The notes beneath the pieces were generated by a model that saw nothing but the letters and a program-made list of their open reading frames with translations, was not told where the DNA came from and did no database searches. Positions 1-7,523 of a stretch of DNA of 11,102 nucleotides are shown here, one piece after another (positions within the stretch are counted from its first letter, which is position 1; the number at the start of each line of letters is the position of its first letter). Source of the stretch: Gammaproteobacteria bacterium. GTDB lineage: Bacteria > Pseudomonadota > Gammaproteobacteria > Steroidobacterales > JABDKV01. The stretch spans positions 1 to 11,102 of the forward strand of contig JAOTXR010000032.1 of NCBI GenBank assembly GCA_029862285.1, given 5' to 3'. The translations under genes were made by a program, and so were the position numbers.

Positions 1-1
1 G

Positions 2-1165
2 GCGGGTACCGACAGTCTTGGACTCGCCGCGACCGGTAGCGTCGATGTTACCGTCACGGTAACACCGGGTGGTGATCTCGGCCCGTATGACAACACAGCA
101 TTTGCCCAGGGCTTTTCACCGGCCGGTTCACTGACGCTGGACAACTCGGTTGACGGACTGGATTCCGATCCCGACGGTAACAACGATCCCACCGACAACA
201 CCAGTCCGACACCGGTTAGCTTTGTTGAAGACCCGGTCATCGGTACCGCCAAATCGGTCAGCGCCGGTCCGGTCAACAACGGTGACGGTACCTACACGCT
301 GACGTATTCGATCTTTGTCGAAAACACCGGCGATGTGCCGCTGACCAGTGTGCAGGTAGTTGACGATCTGGCGGCGACTTACGCGCTTGCAACTGGTTTT
401 GTAGGCGGCCCGGTAAGCAGTGGCGACTTTGTCGTAAACGCCGGTTACGACGGTAGCAGCGATACCAATCTGCTCGCCGGTACGGATACGTTGCTTGTCG
501 GTGGCTCAGGCACCATCGAGATCCCTGTTACGGTAACACCGGGCGCTTTTCTCGGTCCGTATGACAACAGCGCAACTGCGTCCGGTACGTCGTCTGGCGG
601 TATGGTTGTGAGCGACATTTCTCAGGCTGGCACCAATCCCGATCCGGACGGCGACAACGACCCGGGCAACAACAACGTTCCCACGCCGGTGTCGTTTGTC
701 GAGATGCCACAAATCGGCGTCGCCAAGGCGGTCAATATACCGACGAACAATGGCGATGGGACTTTCACGCTGACTTATTCAATCTTCGTTGAAAATACCG
801 GTAATGTGCCATTGAGTGTCACCCAGGTTACTGATGATCTGGCAACGACCTTTGCCGGTGCAGCCGGTTTCATGGTCGATTTGGTCAGCAGCAGTGACTT
901 TGCGGTCAACCCGGGTTACGACGGCGACGGCGATACAAATCTGCTCGCCGGCACGGACGTCATTGCAGCTGCCGCGGCAGGCACGATCGATTTGACCGTG
1001 ACCGTCACACCGGGCGCCAATCCTGGCCCGTATGACAACACGGCTGTGGCTTCGGCCGAAACGCCCGCGGGCACACCGGTCAGCGATATTTCCACGATCG
1101 GTACCGACCCCGATCCCGATAACGACGGCCCGGCCGACGACATGACGCCGACGCCGGTCAGTTTC
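2..1165 (+). repeat. Tandem DUF11-like protein repeats, period about 157 codons
   Basis: Two full units and the end of a third are visible, and the array continues off the left edge. The landmark GPYDN is encoded at 80, 554 and 1025 (spacings 474 and 471 nt), and PTPVSF at 206, 680 and 1148. Each unit contains NNGDGT, LTYSIFVENTG, a DDLA strand, YDG..DTNLLAGTD and VTVTPG, then ends in an Asp/Asn/Pro-rich linker such as DPDGDNDPGNN. The pattern V-x-NTG followed by TDDL resembles the DUF11/B_ant_repeat type of Ig-like extracellular repeat. The acidic linkers could bind Ca2+, which is inference. The copies differ at many synonymous sites, so the duplications are not very recent. Confidence 0.88.
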
Positions 1166-4100
1166 GGTCTGGACGCGGCACTCGAAGGCAACGCCTGGCT
1201 GGATAACGATATCGACGATTTGTTCGATAGCGGTGAGCCACCGCTGGAAGGCTGGATTATCGAAGTTCTCGACTCCAGTGGGACTGTCGTTGCATCGGTA
1301 CCGGTGAATCCGGACGGCAGCTACAGCGTCGGTCCACTACCCCCGGGTATGGGTTACAGCGTACAGCTGCGGCATCCGTCGAGTAGCGCGGTATTCGGGA
1401 AGATAGAGGACATCACGCTGCCACCGGGTCTGACGGTAATCGATCAGAACCTGCCAATCGATCCGAGTGGCGTGTTCTACGATTCGACGACTCGCATGCC
1501 GGTTGCGGGTGTGATCGCGACGTTGGTCGATGGCAGCGGAACGCCACTTCCGGCCGCCTGTCTGTTGCCGGGTCAGCAAGACCAGGTGACAGGCGCCGAC
1601 GGCCTGTATCGCTTTGATGTCCTGCTCGGGTCCGATCCGGCATGTGCGTCGGGGTCGACTTTCGATATCGTGTTTACGGTACCGGCGGGTTACGTTGCCG
1701 GTGAATCGACAGTCATTCCGGCGACGCCGGGACCGCTGATTGTGACGGGGCTGCCCGATCCATTCCAGGTTCAACCACAAGCCACCGCGCCGGCGGGTGG
1801 TGCATCAACGCTTTATTATCTCAGCGTGCTGCTGAGTTCGGGCGACCCGAACGTGATCAACAATCACATTCCGATCGATCCGATTGCACCGGCGGCAAAC
1901 CTGATGATTAGCAAGCGAGCGGATCGCAGACAGACAGTAGTCGGCGATCTGGTTGCCTATACCGTAACGGTGGAGAATCCGGGTGCTGCCATAACCGGGC
2001 TGACCCTGAGCGATCTGATACCTGCCGGCTTTAGCTTTGTGCCGGGTTCCGCCCGGCTGCAGCCGGCGACCGGTGTCAGCGCCAGCGGGCAGCGACCGGT
2101 TTTGTTCAGCGGCATAGATGTAGCCGCGGGCGGCTCGACGCAACTGTCATACATGTTGCGTGTCGGTGCGGGCGTTGTTCAGGGCGATTACACCAATACG
2201 GTTACCCCGCTGATTGGCGGTGTTCCGGTTGGTAACAGCGCAACTGCAACGGTAACGGTAATCACCGACCCCGACTTTGAGCAGACATCGGTTGTTGGCA
2301 TGGTTTTCAACGATGCCAATGGCGATGGCTGGCAGGATGACGGCGAATACGGCATCCCAGGTGTGCGTCTGGCAACCGTGGAAGGCCTGATCATCGAAAC
2401 CGATGCCTTTGGCCGTTATCACATCGCCGGTCTGGACGGTGGTCGGCACGATCGCGGCCGCAACTTCATTATCAAGGTCGATACCGGCAGCCTGCCCGAT
2501 GGCGTCGAGTTCACTACTGAGAATCCGCGGGTCCAGCGCATTACTGAAGGCTTGTTGAACCGATTCGATTTCGGTGTGCGCATGCCGGCGGGTGCAGCGG
2601 GTTGTTGCGAACAAATCGATGTAAAGATCGGCGAAATCTTTTTCAATGAAGGCAGTGCCGATGTTCGACCCGAGTTTCTGCCACTGGTGCAGCAACTGGC
2701 GGACCGGTTGCGCGAGAGTGCAGGTGGCAGACTCTATATAGAGGGCCACGCGGAACCGTCGGAGGCCGTGGCCTATACCGCGGACGCTTATACCGTGACG
2801 CAGCACTTTGCGCCGCGTTCGACCGAGCTGAGACCGGAAGACAAGGCCGAGCTGGATGCGATCATTGCCAAATGGCGTGGTGCCAACAATGTTTCGGTCA
2901 CGACGGTTGGACATACCTGTAATACCCCGATTGCGCTGAAGAACCGCAAGGAGTTCAAGGACAACTATGCACTTTCCCGCGCACGCGCACAGAAAGTCGC
3001 TTCGTACGTGCGATTGGGTCTGGGTATTGCGCCGGAGCAGGTCAGTATCGACGGCAAGGGCCCGGATCAGCCCGTTGCCAGCAATGATACGCCGGAAGGT
3101 GGCGCCAGGAACCGTCGGGTAGAACTGACAATCAGCGGTCAACGATCCGAACGTCAGATTACCGGTCCGGCCGACCTGGCACGGGATCGTGCCAATGCCG
3201 TTTATAAATTGCTGCAGCGTCATCTGGGTGATGAGCTGATCAGAAAGATCAGCATCGAAACAGGTGCCCCGGCCGACAGCGTAATGCAGGAGTCCGAGAT
3301 GACCAGTGATATGAGCCCAGGCTGGCTGTCCCGGGGCGCGGGTGCGCTGCTTGGACTGCTGGTGACCACGGCACAGGCGGATACGATGCCGGAATCGTGC
3401 ACTATCGAATCGTGCCGTACGGATGACGGCTATGTCATCCAGATAATGCCATCTTCCGAGGCGCCATCACCGAACGACACACGTGCGGCGCTGGCGGATA
3501 ACAAACGCGTGGATGTCAGCGGGCAGTTTTCGGTGCCGGTGTCCGGTGGCGGCATGCTCTGGGCCACCGAGGACCCGTCGACTGTACAGCCACGGTTGGC
3601 GGTACATGCACATGAAATCGTGCCGCTAAGAGGCAACGCTCTGGCCATGCCGGTCAGCTTCTTTGTGTACTCAAACTACCCGGTGTTTATCGAGAAGGCC
3701 GAGTTACAGATCTACCACGGTGACGATATCGACCTGATTGAGCCGTTGGCGACTGTGCCCTTCAAACCCGGCGTATTCAATCGGGTCGACTGGCAGGGTA
3801 CCGGCTTGTCGCGTGCCGTTGGCGTTGGCGATGAACTGTACTTCCGGGTACGCGCATATGATGCGCAGGGCCGCTATGACGAGACCCATCTCGATCATTT
3901 GCGACTGGTGACCGAGGACGAATACGAGCGTTCGGCGGAGTCCGATCCTGATTTGCTGATGCCCTATGATGTCGGTATGCAGTCGACATCGACGTCCGCA
4001 CTGGGCCCGCTGGATGGCAACGTGCTGGTACTGCAACCACCGGCTGGCGAACTCAAGATGACGCGTGGCAGCTACACGCTGACACCGCATTTCGACAGCC

Positions 4101-7100
4101 GCAAAACGATCCTGAAACAACAGGATCGTAGCGAGCTGGACACCATCGTTGCTGGTTGGGCCAACGCAAAAGAAGTACGCCTGCATATCGTCGGACATAC
4201 CGACAATGTTCGCATCGCACCCCAAAACCGGCATGAGTTCGCGAACAACCAGGTGTTGTCCGAGGCGCGGGCCCGTGCGATTGCGGAATATGTGGCTGCC
4301 AAACTGGGGCTGCAGAGTTCGCAGATAACCAGCGAAGGTCGGGCCGAGAAAGAGCCGGTTGCGACCAATGACACCGCCGCCGGCCGTGCACTGAACCGGC
4401 GTGTCGAACTGACCCTCACCGGTAGGCGTGCCGACAGCCAGGTGCAGAGTGCTGTAGCAACAACACTGGTCGAACCGCACAGCAACACGATCGTCAATAT
4501 CGACAAAACGCTGGAAGAAGCGCTTAACCTGCTTGGCGCACGTCTCGGCGAAAGCAGCGTTTCGATGACGGGCCGTCGTTATGCCAATGCCGACGTGGCG
4601 CAGTCGTCCGCTCACGCACTGCAGGCTGTGTATGGTCGCAGTGACCTGCGGTTACAGCGCATACCGGTCAACGGCAGTCGCGTTCGCATTAATGGCCAGG
4701 ACATTGGCAGCAGCATGGGTTTGCGTATCAACGGTGAACCGGTACCCCTCGATAGCACCGGCAAATATGCCGTCGAGTACCTCATGCCGGTCGGGAAGCA
4801 CAACTTCGATGTCGAGCTGATTGACGAACGCGGTAGCGTCACGACGCGCAAGCGGCTACCGGTTGAAGTATCCGGCAAACATATTTTTATGGTCGCACTG
4901 GCAGATTTGACCGTGTCAGACAACAACGTGTCGGGCAGCATCGAACCGCTGGCCGCCGACGATCGATACGACGACGATCTGCTGGTCGAAGGCCGCCTGG
5001 CGTTTTATCTGAAGGGCAAGATTAAAGGCAAATACCTGATCACCGCACAGCTGGACAGCACGGAAGAGGAGATTGGCGACTTATTTAGCAACCTGTTCGA
5101 TAAAGATCCGCAGAGTGTGTTGCGGCGCCTGGATCCGGATCGTTATTACCCGGTTTATGGCGATGATTCGACCACGATCAGCGACACTGATACACAGGGC
5201 CGCTTCTATTTCCGGGCCGACTGGGACCGGTCACGGGCTACCTGGGGCAACTTCCACACCGGGTTTACCGGCAATGAGTTTGCCCAGTACAACCGCAGTC
5301 TCTATGGCGCCCAATATCAGCACGAGAGTCTGAATGTAACCTCGAAGGGGCAGGCGAAGACTGAGGCTATAGCCTTCGTTTCCGAAGCACAGAGCGCCTT
5401 CGGTCATTCGGAATTCAGCGGTACCGGTGGCAGTCTGTATTACCTCAAGCACCAGGACATACTGCCCGGCAGTGAGAAAGCCTGGATCGAAGTGCGTGAT
5501 CGCGACAGCAATCGGGTTCGCGAGCTGATCACGCTGCAACGTGGTGTCGATTACGAAGTCGATGAGATCCAGGGCCGGATAATCCTGTCACGCCCCTTGA
5601 TGCAGGTAACCCGTCTGCATGCACCGGGACTGATCAAAGACACACCGCTCGACGGTGATGAACCGGTATTGCTGGTTGATTACGAGTATCTCCCAAACAG
5701 CTTCCGTCCGGACAAGGTCGCCATGGGCGGTCGCGCGAGTCACTGGATTACCGACGACATCGCAATTGGCGCAACGATCGTCAACGAAAACCGTGACAGC
5801 GAAGATTACGGTCTGCTCGGTGGCGATATCGTGTGGCAGCCTGGTGAGGGCACCTATGTGAAGGCCGAGTTTGCCCAAAGCGAAGCGTCGCAGGCCAATC
5901 GTTTTCAATCGTCGGACGGTGGTCTGACCTTCGATTCGATTACGCCGGTCTCGGCGGGTCGCGAGGGCGATGCCTGGGGTATCGAGGCACGGGTTAATTC
6001 ACGCGAAGCGATGAATACCGATAACGAGTGGGTCGGTGGCGGTTGGTACCGTCGTACCGATGATAACTACTCGGTTGCACGGCGGGACCCGGGCGTCGAT
6101 ACCACAGAATACGGTGTGGAACTGACCGGCAAATTGTCACCGCGGCTCGATTTTTCAGCGCGCGGTAGCGTGGTCGAGCGTGAAAGTGTCGATGAAGACC
6201 GGCGAATCAGTCTGCAGGCGGACTATGCACTGGCGGATCGCAGCAAGTTATCCGGCGAACTGCGCGGCGTGGAAGAAACGCGCCTGGGCAGCACCGCTGA
6301 CGGCACTTTGTTGGCCTTGCGTTACAGCCATATCCTGAGCGATGCGGTCGAGGTTTACGGTATCGGTCAGTTCACCATCGAGAATGACAGCGGCAGTTAC
6401 GATAACAACGATCTGGCAACCGTTGGTGCCAGTATCAATGTCAATGGCAGCACGACGCTGCATGGTGAATACAGTACGGGTCACCGTGGTAATGGCGCGT
6501 TGCTGAATCTCGATTATCGTCTGGACGATCGTCACGAAGTCTATGGCACGTTTACCCAGTCAGTCGATCGTACCGATCTGCGCGAACCCGGCACCAAGAT
6601 GGCGTTGGGTCATCGGTCACGCATTACCGATCAGGCGACGTTGTTCAACGAGCGGCAGTTTGTCGAAGACCGCGGCCAGGCCGGTATCGCCCATGTGTTT
6701 GGTCTGGATTTCGATCTGGGCTCGGGTTGGGCCTTTGGTGTTTCGGCACAAAATGGCGAACTGGAAACCGAGACGGGCGCGATAGATCGCGACGCGGGCA
6801 CGGTCACCGCAAATTATCGCAGCAACCGCATCAACTGGCGCGGTAAAGCGGAGTATCGCAATGAGACCGGTGTCTCCGATGTGCGCCAGGTGCTGACGAC
6901 CAATCGCCTGGATTTGAAACTCAACGAAGACTGGCGCTTGCTGACGCGCATCAATCATTCGGAAACTGAAGATCGTACGTTGAGCGACCGTGATGACAAC
7001 GCCGTGTTTAGCGAAGCCGGTCTCGGTTTCGCCTACCGGCCAGTGGCAAACAGCCGTCTGAACCTGCTGGCGAAATACACCTTCCTGTATGACTTGCCGG

Positions 7101-7510
7101 CGCCGGATCAGATCGGCGGTGGTACGGATCAACGTTCGCACGTCGTGTCTTTGGAAGGTATTTACCGTCTGAATCCGCGCTGGGAACTCGGTGGCAAGCT
7201 GGCACAACGCAGTGGCGAACTTCGTGTCGATCGCGACTTCGGGCGGTGGTTTGAAAGCACGACGAACTTCCTCGCACTGCGGGGCCGTTATCACCTGATT
7301 CGTCGCTGGGACGCCATGCTCGAATATCGCACACTCGACGTCGACGAGGCCGGAAGCACCCGCGATGGTTGGCTGGTGTCGCTGGACCGGCACATGAACG
7401 ATCACTTCCGCCTGGGCGTGGGTTACAACTTCACCGATTTCTCGGATGATCTGACTAACCTGGATTACGATCACGACGGTTGGTTTATCAACGCTATCGG
7501 CAAGTACTGA
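2..7510 (+). CDS. Giant mosaic outer-membrane protein (DUF11 repeats, SdrD-B-like modules, OmpA domains, C-terminal beta-barrel), 5' partial
   Basis: The frame is open from the left edge to a TGA at 7508-7510, and repeat sequence is already under way at position 2, so the true start is upstream; the GTG at 335 lies inside a repeat and is not a start. Order by nucleotide: DUF11-like repeats (2-1165), SdrD-B-like module with LEGNAWLDNDIDD (about 1178-1400), carboxypeptidase/SdrD-like module (about 1465-1790), DUF11 domain (about 1895-2265), second SdrD-B-like module with FNDANGDGWQDDGEYG (about 2290-2590), OmpA-like region (2621-3274), internal signal-peptide-like segment (3299-3379), beta-rich region (about 3400-4060), OmpA domain (4073-4423), linker, then a long barrel-like region (about 4960-7510) ending in NAIGKY. 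The aromatic C-terminus and alternating-residue strands fit an outer-membrane barrel. All seven cysteines visible lie between 1550 and 3420. The likely role is an envelope or cell-surface protein bound to peptidoglycan; the specific function is unknown. It lies 13 bp upstream of rsmG. Confidence 0.93.
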   Translation, partial: AGTDSLGLAATGSVDVTVTVTPGGDLGPYDNTAFAQGFSPAGSLTLDNSVDGLDSDPDGNNDPTDNTSPTPVSFVEDPVIGTAKSVSAGPVNNGDGTYTLTYSIFVENTGDVPLTSVQVVDDLAATYALATGFVGGPVSSGDFVVNAGYDGSSDTNLLAGTDTLLVGGSGTIEIPVTVTPGAFLGPYDNSATASGTSSGGMVVSDISQAGTNPDPDGDNDPGNNNVPTPVSFVEMPQIGVAKAVNIPTNNGDGTFTLTYSIFVENTGNVPLSVTQVTDDLATTFAGAAGFMVDLVSSSDFAVNPGYDGDGDTNLLAGTDVIAAAAAGTIDLTVTVTPGANPGPYDNTAVASAETPAGTPVSDISTIGTDPDPDNDGPADDMTPTPVSFGLDAALEGNAWLDNDIDDLFDSGEPPLEGWIIEVLDSSGTVVASVPVNPDGSYSVGPLPPGMGYSVQLRHPSSSAVFGKIEDITLPPGLTVIDQNLPIDPSGVFYDSTTRMPVAGVIATLVDGSGTPLPAACLLPGQQDQVTGADGLYRFDVLLGSDPACASGSTFDIVFTVPAGYVAGESTVIPATPGPLIVTGLPDPFQVQPQATAPAGGASTLYYLSVLLSSGDPNVINNHIPIDPIAPAANLMISKRADRRQTVVGDLVAYTVTVENPGAAITGLTLSDLIPAGFSFVPGSARLQPATGVSASGQRPVLFSGIDVAAGGSTQLSYMLRVGAGVVQGDYTNTVTPLIGGVPVGNSATATVTVITDPDFEQTSVVGMVFNDANGDGWQDDGEYGIPGVRLATVEGLIIETDAFGRYHIAGLDGGRHDRGRNFIIKVDTGSLPDGVEFTTENPRVQRITEGLLNRFDFGVRMPAGAAGCCEQIDVKIGEIFFNEGSADVRPEFLPLVQQLADRLRESAGGRLYIEGHAEPSEAVAYTADAYTVTQHFAPRSTELRPEDKAELDAIIAKWRGANNVSVTTVGHTCNTPIALKNRKEFKDNYALSRARAQKVASYVRLGLGIAPEQVSIDGKGPDQPVASNDTPEGGARNRRVELTISGQRSERQITGPADLARDRANAVYKLLQRHLGDELIRKISIETGAPADSVMQESEMTSDMSPGWLSRGAGALLGLLVTTAQADTMPESCTIESCRTDDGYVIQIMPSSEAPSPNDTRAALADNKRVDVSGQFSVPVSGGGMLWATEDPSTVQPRLAVHAHEIVPLRGNALAMPVSFFVYSNYPVFIEKAELQIYHGDDIDLIEPLATVPFKPGVFNRVDWQGTGLSRAVGVGDELYFRVRAYDAQGRYDETHLDHLRLVTEDEYERSAESDPDLLMPYDVGMQSTSTSALGPLDGNVLVLQPPAGELKMTRGSYTLTPHFDSRKTILKQQDRSELDTIVAGWANAKEVRLHIVGHTDNVRIAPQNRHEFANNQVLSEARARAIAEYVAAKLGLQSSQITSEGRAEKEPVATNDTAAGRALNRRVELTLTGRRADSQVQSAVATTLVEPHSNTIVNIDKTLEEALNLLGARLGESSVSMTGRRYANADVAQSSAHALQAVYGRSDLRLQRIPVNGSRVRINGQDIGSSMGLRINGEPVPLDSTGKYAVEYLMPVGKHNFDVELIDERGSVTTRKRLPVEVSGKHIFMVALADLTVSDNNVSGSIEPLAADDRYDDDLLVEGRLAFYLKGKIKGKYLITAQLDSTEEEIGDLFSNLFDKDPQSVLRRLDPDRYYPVYGDDSTTISDTDTQGRFYFRADWDRSRATWGNFHTGFTGNEFAQYNRSLYGAQYQHESLNVTSKGQAKTEAIAFVSEAQSAFGHSEFSGTGGSLYYLKHQDILPGSEKAWIEVRDRDSNRVRELITLQRGVDYEVDEIQGRIILSRPLMQVTRLHAPGLIKDTPLDGDEPVLLVDYEYLPNSFRPDKVAMGGRASHWITDDIAIGATIVNENRDSEDYGLLGGDIVWQPGEGTYVKAEFAQSEASQANRFQSSDGGLTFDSITPVSAGREGDAWGIEARVNSREAMNTDNEWVGGGWYRRTDDNYSVARRDPGVDTTEYGVELTGKLSPRLDFSARGSVVERESVDEDRRISLQADYALADRSKLSGELRGVEETRLGSTADGTLLALRYSHILSDAVEVYGIGQFTIENDSGSYDNNDLATVGASINVNGSTTLHGEYSTGHRGNGALLNLDYRLDDRHEVYGTFTQSVDRTDLREPGTKMALGHRSRITDQATLFNERQFVEDRGQAGIAHVFGLDFDLGSGWAFGVSAQNGELETETGAIDRDAGTVTANYRSNRINWRGKAEYRNETGVSDVRQVLTTNRLDLKLNEDWRLLTRINHSETEDRTLSDRDDNAVFSEAGLGFAYRPVANSRLNLLAKYTFLYDLPAPDQIGGGTDQRSHVVSLEGIYRLNPRWELGGKLAQRSGELRVDRDFGRWFESTTNFLALRGRYHLIRRWDAMLEYRTLDVDEAGSTRDGWLVSLDRHMNDHFRLGVGYNFTDFSDDLTNLDYDHDGWFINAIGKY
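2621..3274 (+). other. OmpA-like domain apparently split by an inserted OmpA domain
   Basis: The N-terminal half (2621-2767) has EIFFNEGSADVRPEF, a helix and then RLYIEGHAEPSE, which matches the OmpA_C core up to the GHTD motif. It then stops matching. About 400 nt later (3167-3274) comes ADLARDRANAVYKLLQ and a final strand RKISIE, which match the LSxxRAxxVxxxL helix and the strand after it in OmpA_C. A complete OmpA domain (2789-3139) lies between. In the outer domain the GHTD motif reads GHAE (Glu for Asp), the Arg of the LSxxRA motif is kept (codon 3188-3190), and the usual terminal NRRVE strand is absent. The insertion reading is inference from motif order. Confidence 0.6.
2789..3139 (+). 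other. OmpA_C-type peptidoglycan-binding domain, copy 1, with GHTC in place of GHTD
   Basis: These 117 codons run from YTVTQHFAP to NRRVELTISG and contain the full OmpA_C order: N-terminal strand, helix, VTTVGHTC, LSRARAQKVASYV, strand, ASNDTPEGGARNRRVEL. The loop between GHTx and LSxxRA is longer than in classical OmpA and resembles MotB-like domains. The Asp that normally contacts the diaminopimelate of peptidoglycan is Cys here (TGT, 2918-2920), while the Arg of the LSxxRA motif is present. The domain aligns without gaps to copy 2 at 4073-4423, with about 57 of 117 residues identical by hand count. Confidence 0.85.
3284..3301 (+). promoter_or_regulatory. Possible internal ribosome binding site and ATG start
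   Basis: AGGAG at 3288-3292 is followed six bases later by an in-frame ATG at 3299. Other in-frame ATG codons lie at 3284 and 3311, but neither has as good a site. The start at 3299 would give a 1,403-residue protein that begins with a signal-peptide-like sequence and includes OmpA copy 2 and the barrel. The spacing and sequence are what a real start would show, but a purine-rich stretch can arise by chance in coding DNA. Confidence 0.35.
3299..3379 (+). other. Internal signal-peptide-like segment
   Basis: In the middle of the long frame the protein reads MTSDMSPGWLSR, then a hydrophobic stretch GAGALLGLLVTT, then AQA followed by DTMPE. This has the n-, h- and c-regions of a Sec signal peptide with a good AxA signal peptidase I site after codon 3377-3379. 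Either it is the start of a separately translated protein, or it is a fossil of a gene fusion, or it is a hydrophobic linker within the giant protein. Two cysteines (CTIESC) follow shortly after the predicted cleavage site. Confidence 0.6.
3400..4060 (+). other. Beta-rich region between the two OmpA copies
   Basis: This part of the giant protein begins with the CTIESC cysteine pair and carries DVSGQFSVPVSGGGMLWATEDPS, then FFVYSNYPVFIEKAELQIY, a GDDIDLIEPLA block, and DELYFRVRAYDAQGRYDETH, ending near TEDEYERS. The alternating hydrophobic strands suggest Ig-like or jelly-roll beta modules that lie in the periplasm. I believe similar blocks precede the barrel in related large proteobacterial outer-membrane proteins, but I cannot name a defined domain family. 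Confidence 0.5.
4073..4423 (+). other. OmpA_C-type peptidoglycan-binding domain, copy 2
   Basis: These 117 codons run from YTLTPHFDS to NRRVELTLTG. The peptidoglycan motifs are intact: IVGHTDNV with Asp at 4202-4204, LSEARARAIAEYV with the conserved Arg, and ATNDTAAGRALNRRVEL. The loop between the Asp and the LSxxRA motif has the same unusual length as in copy 1, and the two align without gaps, so they are paralogous cassettes within one protein. This copy is the better candidate for real peptidoglycan binding, holding the outer membrane to the cell wall. Confidence 0.88.
4960..7510 (+). other. C-terminal beta-barrel-like region
   Basis: After an Ig-like linker (PVNGSRVRINGQ and INGEPVPLDSTGKY, near 4665-4790) comes a block with DDRYDDDLLVEGRLAFYL, KGKYLITAQLDS and LDPDRYYPVYGDDSTT, then a long run of amphipathic strands joined by Asp/Asn/Gly turns up to the C-terminus. 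Strand pairs such as NRINWRGKAEYRNETG and NEDWRLLTRINHSETE are typical of outer-membrane barrels, as is the final GWFINAIGKY. No TonB box or plug is seen in this region. The family is not one I can name with confidence; structural adhesin, transporter or anchor are all possible. Confidence 0.7.
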
Positions 7511-7523
7511 TCGCTCAAGTGCG

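Noticed and set aside
335..337. GTG as the start of the giant gene
   Set aside because: The same frame is open back to position 2 and encodes repeat sequence homologous to the downstream units, so translation must begin outside the window.
2..1165. CRISPR or DNA-level tandem repeat array
   Set aside because: The periodicity is at the protein level, about 470 nt long with many synonymous differences, and has no short identical repeats with spacers.
2147..3223. Long open frame of 358 codons on the minus strand
   Set aside because: It is antisense to the clearly coding giant gene, has no recognisable motif, and reflects the codon bias of the opposite strand. The same applies to minus-strand frames at 3704-4615 and 6617-7591.
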